A stretch of 64,000 nucleotides of DNA from Asticcacaulis benevestitus DSM 16100 = ATCC BAA-896. GTDB taxonomy: Bacteria > Pseudomonadota > Alphaproteobacteria > Caulobacterales > Caulobacteraceae. The translations under genes were made by a program, and so were the position numbers. Below, piece by piece: positions 16,964-25,345 of this stretch. Position 1 is the stretch's first letter. Each line of letters starts with the position of its first letter. The notes beneath the pieces were generated by a model. That model searched no databases and was not told where the DNA came from. It saw only the letters and a list, made by a program, of their open reading frames with translations. The DNA lies in the NCBI RefSeq assembly GCF_000376105.1, contig NZ_AQWM01000013.1, forward strand, positions 1 through 64,000, read 5' to 3'.

Positions 16964-17836
16964 TCAGATATTCCCGACCATGGTTGCGAGGAAATCGATG
17001 CCGTATGCGCCCGCAAACAGGACGATCAGAAGCAGGCCGATGAACCTGACGCGCGACGGGTTGACGGCTATCAACACCGGCAGAAAGAGCTGAAAGAAGC
17101 TCATCACCGCCATGCTCATCATGTCGGCTTGTGTCTGGTAGAAGACCAACTGTTGGTCGTGCATGTTTATGGAACTTTTGCACGCCACGTATCCGAACAG
17201 AAGCATGGGCGGAAGAAAGCTGGCAAACAGGTAGGCGGGATAGCGTGGCACTTTGAAAAGCCAGTCAAGGAGGCCATAGATGACCAGCGATATCACGCAT
17301 AGGAACGCCGAAATGATCGAACTCAAGAGCAGGATCATCTGAATGTCGGTAGGGGTGATGGAAGTGCCGTCCTCAAGGATGAGGAGCATCTTGACTAGGA
17401 AGATCGCCCAAAGGAACCACGTGCAGGCAATTGCGATCAGGTAATCGCGAGGTCGGTCCTTTTCCTTTTGCTTAAAGAGAAATTGCTGAACTAGGCCGCT
17501 GACCCAGAAAGGGATGACCGAGCCATAAAGTAGAAGCAATTTGACGAATTGAGTGTTGAGCCCCGTCCGATGCGCGATGGCGACGCCGATCCGATCGAAA
17601 TGGATATTCAGCCAATTTAGTATGCCGTGTGACATTTGGCTTGTGTCAGCAAGGCCGGCACCCATGATCACCGCGCCGAGGACTGCTGTCGCCCATTTGG
17701 CGCTCTTATCTGCCTTAAGGTCCGCCGTAACCTTTTTGACAACTTGCCTTACACGCTCGTCCAAACCAGCCCCCCTCATCGCTGCCGACCTCAGACCATC
17801 CCAAAAGCCTCCAGGCCCGTCACCACTGCGACGCAT
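16964..17836 (-). CDS. Seven-helix integral membrane protein, unknown function
   Basis: The 290-residue product has about seven hydrophobic segments (near 47-63, 97-116, 130-155, 165-195, 198-216, 239-258 and 263-284). A basic N-terminal cytoplasmic stretch (RVRQVVKKVTADLKADK) precedes them. No family is recognised. It converges on the PIN-like gene with 46 bases between the stops, so it is a separate transcript. The proximity suggests it could be a membrane partner of the FAD/PIN module, but opposite orientation makes co-function uncertain. Confidence 0.6.
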   Translation of the reverse strand: MRRSGDGPGGFWDGLRSAAMRGAGLDERVRQVVKKVTADLKADKSAKWATAVLGAVIMGAGLADTSQMSHGILNWLNIHFDRIGVAIAHRTGLNTQFVKLLLLYGSVIPFWVSGLVQQFLFKQKEKDRPRDYLIAIACTWFLWAIFLVKMLLILEDGTSITPTDIQMILLLSSIISAFLCVISLVIYGLLDWLFKVPRYPAYLFASFLPPMLLFGYVACKSSINMHDQQLVFYQTQADMMSMAVMSFFQLFLPVLIAVNPSRVRFIGLLLIVLFAGAYGIDFLATMVGNI

Positions 17837-18445
17837 CCACGTGACGGGATTGTATCACGGTCAAGACTAACTAAACGTGCAGATTTATGGCACACCATTA
17901 TCATCCAAAGACAGCCATCTGTTGCTTTGAAAGGTAATTGCTCCGCGACCCGACCAGAGAATTTGCGATTGGGCTTGGCGCTTGCGCTCCCTTCCGGTCT
18001 CATAGTCTGTCTCTGTCCATTTGCAGGGCCAATTTGAGCAAAAGCTCCTGAAGAAATTCCAAGACGAGCTTCGTTACGCCGTCTGGTACCGGCGAAAATT
18101 CCGACAGATCGACGACGCTCGGCGCCGCCAGCTTCGCCCCCTTAGCTCCAATCGATGCCCCCAGGCATTCGGCTCAGGCGAGGGGGAGACGGCTGATCCA
18201 ATCAATCTTTTCGCAACGACCGCACCACCCAGCTGGAGATCCGAGATCAACCTGAGAGGATCGAGCCGATCTACGTGGACGCTGGACACTCTCTCGCGAT
18301 AAATGCCAGCGACGAACTACGCAGCTGGCCGGGTGAGGTCCTACTCAGCGGTACTGACCGGAGATAGCCCCAACAGAGTGACCTCACTGTTGGCCTTGTC
18401 GTAATATGCGTGCAACAAGTGACGGTAAGGAATCTGAGCGTTATC
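17837..18445. other. Gap without recognisable gene
   Basis: Short open frames exist on both strands but none shows a known fold or a ribosome site, and several are shadows. I see no repeat, RNA gene or terminator that I can defend. It would contain the promoter of the membrane protein to the left. Confidence 0.35.
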
Positions 18446-18853
18446 CTAAGCTTCGTCTTCCGCCAGCGTTCTGACAAGGTCCAGAATTTTGCGGCGATGT
18501 TTGGCATTGTTAATGCGCGGAAAGGCTTCCGCCAATTCAATCCCTTCCGTCGTCATTAAAAATCCATGGACGAATTGTTCTGACGCGGATTCACTAAAGG
18601 CATCGGCGGGTTCGCCATCATTGTACCCTTCAAAGAAATAGGCAACGGGCGCCTTGAGGGTTAGCGCAATGGCGTAAAGCTTAGACGCACTCACACGATT
18701 AGATCCGCGCTCATATTTTTGGACTTGTTGAAATGTCAGGTCGATGGCTTTCGCTAAATCCTCCTGTGACAGCCCAAAAAATTTGCGACGCATGCGTATA
18801 CGAGCGCCCACGTGCAAATCTATAGGGTTGGGATTTTTGCTATCAACTTCCAT
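18446..18853 (-). CDS. Xre-family HTH transcriptional regulator
   Basis: The 135-residue protein has an N-terminal Xre/HTH_3 domain (about 15-75): VGARIRMRRKFFGLSQEDLA then FQQVQKYERGSNRVSASKLY. The C-terminal region is acidic and helical (about 80-135, ending in KILDLVRTLAEDEA). This is the common alphaproteobacterial form. It begins with an ATG preceded by no strong Shine-Dalgarno. Its targets are unknown; the N-terminal half strongly resembles the extra HTH fused to the sigma factor at 31150-31995. Confidence 0.85.
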   Translation of the reverse strand: MEVDSKNPNPIDLHVGARIRMRRKFFGLSQEDLAKAIDLTFQQVQKYERGSNRVSASKLYAIALTLKAPVAYFFEGYNDGEPADAFSESASEQFVHGFLMTTEGIELAEAFPRINNAKHRRKILDLVRTLAEDEA

Positions 18854-19023
18854 TCAGAAACGCCTTTCAAAATATCTGGTCATTAAATAATCATCCAAAG
18901 CGTTAAAAACAACCATAAACCCGCCTAACGCGATTCTCTTGGAATCAGGCCAAGATAAATATAGACTGCATCAAAACCGGATCAATACGACTTGCCGGTG
19001 AAAGGCGACCTGCCTGAGCCGTT

Positions 19024-19503
19024 TCAGACACCAGCCACCGCTTTCTTGGTTACACGGTTGGCCGACTTCGAAGAGGGCGTGGGCGCCGTGCTCTTTGCCT
19101 GCATTCCCTTCTGACCGAGACCATTGGCTTTAGCCAGGGTCGAGCGCGTCGCGGAATAGGATGGGGCTACCATCGGATAGTCACGCGGCAAATTCCACTT
19201 TACCCGATAGGCATCCGGTGTCAGGCCATACTTTGTCAGGAGATGTCGCTTCAGAGATTTGAACTTCTGACCGTCTTCGAGACAGATCAGCCAATCCCCT
19301 GAAATACTCTTCTTCACGGAAACGGCAGGCACGAGAGTGGCGGTCACCTGTGCCACTGTTTCGCTGCTCTTTCTCGGGGCTGAAAGCGTCGCATAAACCG
19401 ACTTGATAAGCGCTGACAGCCCCGACGGCGGAACGGGATTGTTGCTCACATATGCCGAAACAATATCAACAGTCCGGTCGATCGGATTAAAGTCGTCAGC
19501 CAT
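19024..19503 (-). CDS. MucR/Ros-family zinc-finger transcriptional regulator
   Basis: The 159-residue protein carries the MucR/Ros signature: IVSAYVSNNPV near the N-terminus and the single prokaryotic zinc-finger region ICLEDGQKFKSLKRHL, followed by YGLTPDAYRVKWNLP and YPMVAPSY. The C/D/H/H metal ligands are those of the MucR subgroup. Such proteins bind AT-rich DNA and act as global or xenogeneic silencers in alphaproteobacteria. The basic, Ala/Thr-rich tail is typical. It is monocistronic here, next to the Xre and RHH regulators. Confidence 0.9.
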   Translation of the reverse strand: MADDFNPIDRTVDIVSAYVSNNPVPPSGLSALIKSVYATLSAPRKSSETVAQVTATLVPAVSVKKSISGDWLICLEDGQKFKSLKRHLLTKYGLTPDAYRVKWNLPRDYPMVAPSYSATRSTLAKANGLGQKGMQAKSTAPTPSSKSANRVTKKAVAGV

Positions 19504-19592
19504 GGCCAGCCCTTAGTTTCTTAAAGGCCCTGTTGATAGTCCTCCTGGCGCTGGATCGCAACGCCCTATGTCATGCAAAGAGCAGCGGTCCG

Positions 19593-19871
19593 TCAGGTCT
19601 GAGCCACATCGGGCTTTGAGGGGGGCTGCTCTTTGGGGGAGCGCCCCCTCGCCCGTTCCGGCACCGACAACGAATAGGCCAGAGCTGTAAGACGGCACGA
19701 CGACGCCAGAAGGTGGTCACCGCGTTCCCCATCAATCGCTGCGATCAGCTTCGCGAGGCTGGTTTTACGTTTAGCGGACATGTCTTCCAAAACCGCCCAA
19801 AATTCCGGCTCCAATGCGACCGATGTGGCATGCCCCCCCAAAAGAAGAGAGCGCTTTTTAAGTCCAGGCAT
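19593..19871 (-). CDS. Ribbon-helix-helix protein (RHH_4 family)
   Basis: This 92-residue protein begins KKRSLLLGGHATSVALEPEF and continues WAVLEDMSAKRKTSLAKLIAA, the RHH_4 pattern widespread in alphaproteobacteria, with a beta strand for DNA contact and two helices. The last 20 residues are unstructured and Pro/Lys-rich. Family members are small DNA-binding proteins of largely unknown targets. Confidence 0.85.
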   Translation of the reverse strand: MPGLKKRSLLLGGHATSVALEPEFWAVLEDMSAKRKTSLAKLIAAIDGERGDHLLASSCRLTALAYSLSVPERARGRSPKEQPPSKPDVAQT

Positions 19872-20181
19872 GATGATCTCTCAAGTTAAAACAAGTGAGC
19901 CGTCTGACAATGCACAGCTTAATCCGGCAGTTTTTCGTCGAATTCGATTTTCAATACGAAATGCGCTTGGGGCCACAGTCAAAAAACGCCTACCCCACCC
20001 AATTGCAACGCGCCCAAACACGCAGAAAGCCGACGCGACGCTATATATTTGGCAGATTGTAGATAGATGTCACGCAATTTTTGCTTGATTTTCCGAAGTC
20101 GTACACGTGGCCTTTGAACTATATCAAACCCACAAGCAGGCCCCGCCTCAGTCCTAATGCAAAGCAAGACGTTCATCGAAA
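19872..20181. other. Gap between RHH gene and HEPN gene
   Basis: The 310 bases hold the promoter of the minus-strand RHH gene. They are AT-richer than their surroundings. No gene, repeat or RNA could be supported. Confidence 0.35.
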
Positions 20182-21495
20182 TCAACTCTTGCGGATTGCC
20201 CGATGAATCCGGCGAACCTCGACCAGTGCTAAAAGCTCATCGTCAAGCGTAATGACACGTGCATGCATGGTCGCAATCCTCACTGGGAAGAGCCGCTGAA
20301 AGGACTCCCTGACATCTTCAACCCGACCAAAAATAGGTTTGAAAACCAGATTCCAGTTTTGGCTCTTTTCGATGATCATTCGATAGTCGGTGAAATCCGC
20401 ATAATCGATTAAGGCGCCTGGTGCACTACCCGCCCTGATGGCGGCCTCCCGCTTCCCGGTCCAGCTGTCGAGCATTCCCTGTGGTAGGTGAGTTCTCATC
20501 CAGTTGTCGCCGATGGCTGATTGCATCACGGTCACAATGAATTCGCGAACCGCGACTTCCAGTTTCTGAAGAAGACCAAACGTCCGTTGTGCTCGTTGCA
20601 GCCCGTCACCGCCCCCCCCCTCAGCGTCGATTGCATCGAGTTCTTGACGAAGCCCGGCAATCACCATCGCTTGATCGAAGGCAGGCGCCGGAAAGTCGGT
20701 CAGGTCCGATTGATAGCCTTGGTCCGCGTACAGTTCGGTGCGATGAACCGGATCAGAGACCGCTTCGATATTCACGGACATCGGATCTCGCCAATCCCCC
20801 AGGTCCTGACGCAACGTAGAGGCAAATTGCTCATCGAACGGCAACGATGATGCAACGCCGTGGCCAATTGCGACAACTTCGGAGAAGGCACGTACAGATC
20901 GAGCTGCATCGTCAATGCGCAACCAAGGAGACCTCATTTCTCCAATTGCCGCTATCAACGCAGCATCTCCACCAGCCTTTCGAAACGTCTCGAACGCCAG
21001 CCCCATTTTCGACTGTTCGGTCGCCGCTAGGCGTATCGCGTCCTGGACTGCAACAGTCATAAACTTTGACTGGTAGGCTAAATCGGCCCTCACGGTCGCT
21101 TGAATAGCCGCCGCCATTTTCATGTCCTGTGCGAATACCCCTGCCAATTTCGCCTGACCGAACAGTTGCTCGGTCCGTAATTTTTCTGCTTCAACCCCTT
21201 GAGCCATTCGTCCAAGCGCTCCGGAGCCCATCAAATCCGCCATCATCTTAGCTCGTATTGCATCCGCCTTAAGTTGAGCGTCCATGCCTGAACTGATATG
21301 ACTATGTCTCAATGCGGTAGCCACCAGGTCTTGCGCGCCCAACGCATCTATCAAGGCCCGCTTATCAGTCAGACCCAGCGCCGCGGGATTTGCATCCTGC
21401 AACCCTCCAGTAAGAGCCCTCAGATCATGGGTTGGTCCAAGTAAACGACGGGCCTCGTCCATCAATTTTCGTTCGCGTTTAAACAGATCGGACAT
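20182..21495 (-). CDS. Swt1-family HEPN domain protein
   Basis: I place the start at 21495, where GGGAGA lies just upstream; the frame extends 14 codons further. The 437-residue product is helical in its first 280 residues. It then carries a C-terminal domain matching Swt1-type HEPN proteins: LIDYADFTDYRMII, NWNLVFKPIFGR, EDVRESFQRLFPVRIATMH. The HEPN catalytic motif R-x4-H is present as R406-IATM-H411. HEPN domains are metal-independent RNases common in abortive infection and toxin-antitoxin systems. No antitoxin partner is adjacent. It is divergent from the GntR gene of the lasso locus, and nothing links the two functionally. Confidence 0.7.
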   Translation of the reverse strand: MSDLFKRERKLMDEARRLLGPTHDLRALTGGLQDANPAALGLTDKRALIDALGAQDLVATALRHSHISSGMDAQLKADAIRAKMMADLMGSGALGRMAQGVEAEKLRTEQLFGQAKLAGVFAQDMKMAAAIQATVRADLAYQSKFMTVAVQDAIRLAATEQSKMGLAFETFRKAGGDAALIAAIGEMRSPWLRIDDAARSVRAFSEVVAIGHGVASSLPFDEQFASTLRQDLGDWRDPMSVNIEAVSDPVHRTELYADQGYQSDLTDFPAPAFDQAMVIAGLRQELDAIDAEGGGGDGLQRAQRTFGLLQKLEVAVREFIVTVMQSAIGDNWMRTHLPQGMLDSWTGKREAAIRAGSAPGALIDYADFTDYRMIIEKSQNWNLVFKPIFGRVEDVRESFQRLFPVRIATMHARVITLDDELLALVEVRRIHRAIRKS

Positions 21496-21778
21496 GTTCT
21501 CTCCCAGCGTTCGTATGTTTCCGGCAATAACTATCACGACTCACCGGGGACTTTTAGGGCTTACTTATATATTGCGATGGCGACAGACGATGACATCACT
21601 GCCGCTACTGAGCGCCGCCTCGTCGAAATAGCCGACGGTTTTGAGGACGTTGCGTTCACGCACAAAAAAGGTTACAACCCAAAGTGTACCCAAATACCTT
21701 GTGACACGTCCGCCGTGCCGCGACCTGTGGGACACCTAAACCTGAAACTTGCTTCTTGTCGGTTATACTGGGTTGACC

Positions 21779-22429
21779 ATGACAGACTTCAATTCTCTGA
21801 TCGAACAGGTCTTTGCTGGCATAAAGGCCGAGATATGCAGCGGGTCGTTGCTGCCCGGCCAGCGCGTTAATGTGACGGCCATGAGTGCGAGTCACCGTTG
21901 TAGCAAAACGACCTTACGTGCTGCTTTGTACAGATTGGTCGGTGAAGGGCTGCTGGAGGTTCACACAAATGAGGGCTTCTATCGCCCCCTCGTGACGGAC
22001 GAGACCGTTCGCGACAAATATGACTGGAACGAGCACGTCTTTATGATGGGGCTCAATCTCAGCAAGCTGAAACCCTCGGCGAGGGACCCTGCCGCGCCAT
22101 TTAAGAGCAGTGCCGATCCGGTCGGCGATATCGAGCGCTTTTTTACCCTGGTCGTTGAGCAGACTGACAACAGCTTCATCGTCAGGGAGATGGAGCGCTT
22201 AAACGATCATCTTCACCCGCTGCGCATGCTAAAGGCCGCGCTCCCCCTCGATTTGGAGGCTGAACTTGTCAACTTCACCATCGCGTGGACCAACCAGGAC
22301 GTTGATGCCCTGAAGCGATTGATTCACGAGTACACCCAGCGCCGCCTCGACATCATCCCCCAAATTGTCTCGTTGGCCTATCGCCCGATGGGATTAGGAC
22401 AGCCGCCTTCGCCTCGACAGCCCCGATAA
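21779..22429 (+). CDS. GntR-family transcriptional regulator of the lasso locus
   Basis: The product is 216 residues from ATG 21779 (an in-frame ATG at 21749 is less likely). The N-terminal winged helix (about 5-72) reads QVFAGIKAEICSGSLLPGQR, SKTTLRAALYRLVGEGLL. The C-terminal helical region (about 90-205) resembles an FCD-type ligand-binding domain (RFFTLVVEQTDNSFI, LIHEYTQRRLDII). A TATACT box at 21764-21769 lies close to the start, so the message may have a very short leader. It is followed by a 193-base regulatory region and the lasso precursor. It is the natural candidate to control that promoter. Confidence 0.85.
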   Translation: MTDFNSLIEQVFAGIKAEICSGSLLPGQRVNVTAMSASHRCSKTTLRAALYRLVGEGLLEVHTNEGFYRPLVTDETVRDKYDWNEHVFMMGLNLSKLKPSARDPAAPFKSSADPVGDIERFFTLVVEQTDNSFIVREMERLNDHLHPLRMLKAALPLDLEAELVNFTIAWTNQDVDALKRLIHEYTQRRLDIIPQIVSLAYRPMGLGQPPSPRQPR

Positions 22430-22466
22430 GCTGAGCGGCCCTTACCACCCCTAACGCTCGATCAGG

Positions 22467-22495
22467 TCAAACGTAGAGGGTTCAAACGAACGTTT
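22467..22495. promoter_or_regulatory. Repeated TCAAACG motif upstream of lasso precursor
   Basis: TCAAACG occurs at 22467-22473 and 22482-22488, and the second copy forms a small palindrome AAACG-AA-CGTTT (22484-22495). The direct repeat spacing is 15 bases. This could be an activator or repressor site in the promoter of the precursor gene. Confidence 0.25.
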
Positions 22496-22522
22496 CAAAA
22501 AAGTCACCCCTGCTTATTCGCA

Positions 22523-22539
22523 GACGACTTAAAGTCGTC
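22523..22539. promoter_or_regulatory. Perfect 17-base palindrome, candidate GntR operator
   Basis: GACGACTT-A-AAGTCGTC is a perfect 8-base inverted repeat around one base, 84 bases before the precursor start codon. Its length and symmetry suit a dimeric winged-helix protein such as the adjacent GntR regulator. The link is by position only. Confidence 0.4.
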
Positions 22540-22580
22540 ATGAAAGTTTCTCTTCTTCAGGTGGTAGCGTGACGTCGCCA

Positions 22581-22601
22581 TGAATGGTCATGGCCATTTC
22601 A
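22581..22601 (+). promoter_or_regulatory. 5' leader hairpin of the lasso precursor mRNA
   Basis: TGAATGG pairs with CCATTTCA (one bulged base) around a 6-base loop, ending nine bases before the AAGGAG ribosome site at 22610-22615. It may stabilise the abundant precursor message or tune initiation. Confidence 0.25.
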
Positions 22602-22622
22602 CTCAACCTAAGGAGAACGACC

Positions 22623-22760
22623 ATGGAAAAGATTGAAACCCACGAAGACCTGATCGACCTCGGCGCCGCTTCGTCGGAAACCAAGGGCGTCGGCTTCGGC
22701 CGTCCCGACAGCATCCTGACGCAGGAACAAGCGAAGCCGATGGGCCTTGATCGCGATTGA
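22623..22760 (+). CDS. Lasso peptide precursor (core matches benenodin-1)
   Basis: The 45-residue precursor splits into a 21-residue leader (MEKIETHEDLIDLGAASSET then K) and a 24-residue core from Gly22. Thr20 is at position -2, the residue needed by lasso B/C enzymes. The core starts GVGFGRPD, so the macrolactam forms between Gly1 amine and Asp8 side chain, giving an 8-residue ring. The tail runs SILTQEQAKPMGLDRD. There is no cysteine, so this is a class II lasso peptide. From memory the core equals benenodin-1 of Asticcacaulis benevestitus, which switches between two threaded conformers on heating. A strong AAGGAG site lies seven bases upstream. A 12-base hairpin follows the stop. Confidence 0.95.
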   Translation: MEKIETHEDLIDLGAASSETKGVGFGRPDSILTQEQAKPMGLDRD

Positions 22761-22770
22761 TCGAACCATT

Positions 22771-22797
22771 GGGGCGTACAAACCCTTTGTACGCCCC
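22771..22797 (+). terminator. Strong hairpin between precursor and B gene (attenuator/mRNA stabiliser)
   Basis: GGGGCGTACAAA (22771-22782) pairs perfectly with TTTGTACGCCCC (22786-22797) over a 3-base loop. No T-run follows. It sits 10 bases after the precursor stop and 21 bases before the B start. Such stem-loops between A and B genes are seen in other lasso operons. They would let the precursor message accumulate far above the enzyme message by 3' end protection or partial termination. Confidence 0.7.
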
Positions 22798-22818
22798 ACC
22801 TACTCAAATGAGCGAACC

Positions 22819-23496
22819 ATGAGCCTTCACTTGCGGAAAGGCGTTTTCCATTGCCTTGCCAATGGAAAGATCGCTTGCCTCGACTTGCCGGCGGATCGGT
22901 ATTTCGCGCTGCCAGCGCACACCGAGGCCGCCTTTCAAAACCTCGTGGCAGGTCATGATCTCAATGACATCGACTTAGCGGCACTGGCTCCCCTTCTTCA
23001 GGCAGGCCTGCTTATTGAGGGAGCCGACACTGTGTCAACAGAGACAGTGGAACACATCGGCATGCCAAGTGCGTCGGTGCTGACCGCATTCGCAACGCAT
23101 TCCGGACTGCCGATTGGCACCTGCCTTGAGGCGTTGGCCTGTCAACTCGGCGCGACACTTGCCCTCAAGTACCGCCGCCTAAACGGCATGATTGACGCCA
23201 TCAGACAGCGAAAGCATGTCGCCGCAGCAGAAGGACAAAAAGTGCAAAACTCACCGCCGCTCACGCCTCTGCATGCACACCTCGCCCTGCGCCGACTTAT
23301 TCCGCATCAAGATCAGTGCCTCAGACGATCGCTTGGACTCATCGACCTTTTGGCGAGACATCAGTTTTACCCCAACCTCGTCATCGGCGTTCGGATGAAA
23401 CCCTTCGAAGCTCACGCGTGGGTGCAGTGGAACGAAATGGTCTTGAACGACGAAGTCGATCACGTCTTGCGCTACACCCCGATCCTGGTGGTGTGA
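22819..23496 (+). CDS. Lasso peptide B protein: RRE (PqqD-like) fused to leader peptidase
   Basis: From ATG 22819 the product is 225 residues. A longer frame from 22747 overlaps the precursor and is unlikely. Residues about 1-80 are a PqqD-like RiPP recognition element (LRKGVFHCLANGKIACLDLP, LLQAGLLIEG) that binds the leader. Residues about 115-225 are the transglutaminase-like cysteine protease of the McjB/LasB family, with Cys167 (HQDQCLRRS), His199 (EAHAWVQW) and Asp211 (LND) as triad. It cleaves after Lys21 of the precursor. The fused form is usual in proteobacteria. No clear Shine-Dalgarno precedes the start. The next gene starts one base after its stop. Confidence 0.9.
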   Translation: MSLHLRKGVFHCLANGKIACLDLPADRYFALPAHTEAAFQNLVAGHDLNDIDLAALAPLLQAGLLIEGADTVSTETVEHIGMPSASVLTAFATHSGLPIGTCLEALACQLGATLALKYRRLNGMIDAIRQRKHVAAAEGQKVQNSPPLTPLHAHLALRRLIPHQDQCLRRSLGLIDLLARHQFYPNLVIGVRMKPFEAHAWVQWNEMVLNDEVDHVLRYTPILVV

Positions 23497-23497
23497 T

Positions 23498-25267
23498 ATG
23501 GCTGAGCGATACCTCTGCCTGATTGCAAGGACTGAGGAAGCCCAAAGTACACCTGCACGCAAGATTGCCGCATCCGCCGACTTCTCGGCCAGTTTTGAGG
23601 CGGAAGGCATATCCATTTTTACGCGCGATGCGGTCCCTATCATACTCGCTGATGATGGCGGTATGATTGTGGGAGACGTGTTTAGCAGTAGCCAGCTTCA
23701 TGCGCGCCAGCACAGGGTCGCCGATGACGTCGCCAGCGCGGCACGCGCCTCAATGGGGGCAAGCCTTACTAGGGCTATCTGGGGCCGGTATATCGGTTTC
23801 ATCATTGGCGCCGACGGGAGTTTCAATGTCGTCAGAGACCCTTCCGGCGGCATGCCCTGCCACTATGTTGAGCGGAACGGATGGGTCGCCATCGCTTCAG
23901 ACGTCATGGTCCTGTTCGATATTGGGTTCGTCGCAGGTGATATCAACTGGACCTTCATGCGCAGACACTTGCTGGCGCACGAGTTTCGAACACCGGAAAC
24001 GGGTCTTCCTGGAGTCCTGGAACTGTCTTCAGGCTTTCGCCTATCCATTACACGTCATGGGCTTTCTGTCGCTTCCGTCTGGTCCCCGTGGGATTTTGCC
24101 TCATCGCCTTTGGAGGACGGCATTGAGGAACTGATCCCGGAACTCTACGCCACCGTGCGCGATTGTACGCGTGCATTGGCCAGTCGGTTTCAGAATATTT
24201 TGCTCGGGGTGTCTGGCGGGCTGGACAGCTCTATAGTGGCGGCATGCCTCGCCCATCCGGCATCACACTTGAGCTGTCTGACCATGGCTACCGACGAGCC
24301 GGAAGGGGATGAACGTCAGTATGCGCGCATCCTAACCGAGGCGCTCGACGTTCCCTTGTTGGAGAGATTCCACCAGATTTCCGATATCGATATCACGCGC
24401 TCAACCGCTAGCCATTTGCCACGGCCTATCCTCTTCGCCTTTGGGCAAAGCGAGCACAAACTGCGAAAGCGCCTATCCCAAACCCTCGGGATCGACGCGC
24501 ACTTTAGCGGCGTGGGCGGCGACAACGTGTTCTGTTTCATGAAATCTGCCACGCCGTTGCTCGATCGCTTTCTGTCGGAGGGGCTGTCATCCGGACTGGT
24601 CGAGACCTTGAATGATATCTGCCAAATGCGGTCTTGCAGCGCCATAGAGGTTCTAACGATGGCAACCAAACGCGCGTTTTCCCATGACGGTGCCTACGCC
24701 GTATTCGCAGACACCCGTTTGCTGAACCCTGAGATTACCAAACTCTCGGAGCCCGTAAGTCACCCATGGCTCCAAGCACCGCCGGACACCTTGCCAGGGC
24801 GTGCGGTCCACGTTTCCTTTTTAGCGCGTATTCAGGGTACGATCGACGGATACCCCCGTGACGAGCCGGCGCTCATACTCCCCTTACTGTCTCAGCCCGT
24901 TATGGAGCTGTGTCTGCGCATCCCGTCGTGGAAATGGTGTGCCGGCGGCCGCGACCGCGCCCTGGCCAGGCGTGCGTTTACCCCCGATCTGCCGTCGGCA
25001 ATCATAGATCGGCGGTCGAAAGGCGGGCCGCATAGTTTTGCCTACGACGTCGTCGACACCAACAAGACAATTCTAAAGACGCAATTGCTTGACGGGCTTC
25101 TTGTTGGTCAGGGTCTGTTGGACAGACATAGGCTGGAGCAGATCCTGTCATCCCCGTCCCCGATCCCTCCCGGTCTGTACATGCGCCTGGCTGTCCTTGC
25201 TGAGGCAGAAGCTTGGTCGCAGCACTGGTCGAACAAGCTACGCCAAAGGGCGGCAGAACCGGCATAA
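23498..25267 (+). CDS. Lasso peptide C protein: asparagine synthetase-like macrolactam cyclase
   Basis: The 589-residue enzyme resembles class B asparagine synthetase. The N-terminal glutaminase-like half (about 1-210) lacks the N-terminal catalytic Cys. The C-terminal ATP pyrophosphatase domain holds the PP motif SGGLDSS at 239-245 (ILLGVSGGLDSSIV). It activates the core Asp8 carboxylate as an AMP ester, after which Gly1 attacks to close the ring around the tail. Near the C-terminus DRRSKGGPHSFAYDVV matches the conserved lasso cyclase region. It is coupled to B. It is convergent with the isopeptidase, with a terminator hairpin in the 78 bases between them. Confidence 0.93.
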   Translation: MAERYLCLIARTEEAQSTPARKIAASADFSASFEAEGISIFTRDAVPIILADDGGMIVGDVFSSSQLHARQHRVADDVASAARASMGASLTRAIWGRYIGFIIGADGSFNVVRDPSGGMPCHYVERNGWVAIASDVMVLFDIGFVAGDINWTFMRRHLLAHEFRTPETGLPGVLELSSGFRLSITRHGLSVASVWSPWDFASSPLEDGIEELIPELYATVRDCTRALASRFQNILLGVSGGLDSSIVAACLAHPASHLSCLTMATDEPEGDERQYARILTEALDVPLLERFHQISDIDITRSTASHLPRPILFAFGQSEHKLRKRLSQTLGIDAHFSGVGGDNVFCFMKSATPLLDRFLSEGLSSGLVETLNDICQMRSCSAIEVLTMATKRAFSHDGAYAVFADTRLLNPEITKLSEPVSHPWLQAPPDTLPGRAVHVSFLARIQGTIDGYPRDEPALILPLLSQPVMELCLRIPSWKWCAGGRDRALARRAFTPDLPSAIIDRRSKGGPHSFAYDVVDTNKTILKTQLLDGLLVGQGLLDRHRLEQILSSPSPIPPGLYMRLAVLAEAEAWSQHWSNKLRQRAAEPA

Positions 25268-25294
25268 TAGACCAGCCGACACTTCGGAAAAAAT

Positions 25295-25326
25295 GCGCCC
25301 TACCTAAAGTATGCAAGGTAGGGCGC
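25295..25326 (-). terminator. Intrinsic terminator of the isopeptidase operon (hairpin may also stop cyclase transcript)
   Basis: An 11-base perfect stem, GCGCCCTACCT and AGGTAGGGCGC, surrounds a 10-base loop. Read on the minus strand it is followed by ATTTTTTCC, a six-base T-run, making a classical terminator for the receptor/isopeptidase transcript. On the plus strand there is no T-run. Confidence 0.8.
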
Positions 25327-25345
25327 TGCCTGGAGTGCCTAGGCA

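Noticed and set aside
16865-17302. 145-codon plus-strand frame
   Set aside because: It is antisense to the seven-helix membrane protein and His/Gln/Lys-rich, as complementary strands of membrane genes are.
18021-18302. 93-codon plus-strand frame in the gap before the Xre gene
   Set aside because: It has no start signal or family match; its composition changes along its length.
22538-22807. 89-codon minus-strand frame covering the lasso precursor
   Set aside because: It is the shadow of the precursor and its hairpin; the plus strand has a perfect ribosome site and lasso motif.
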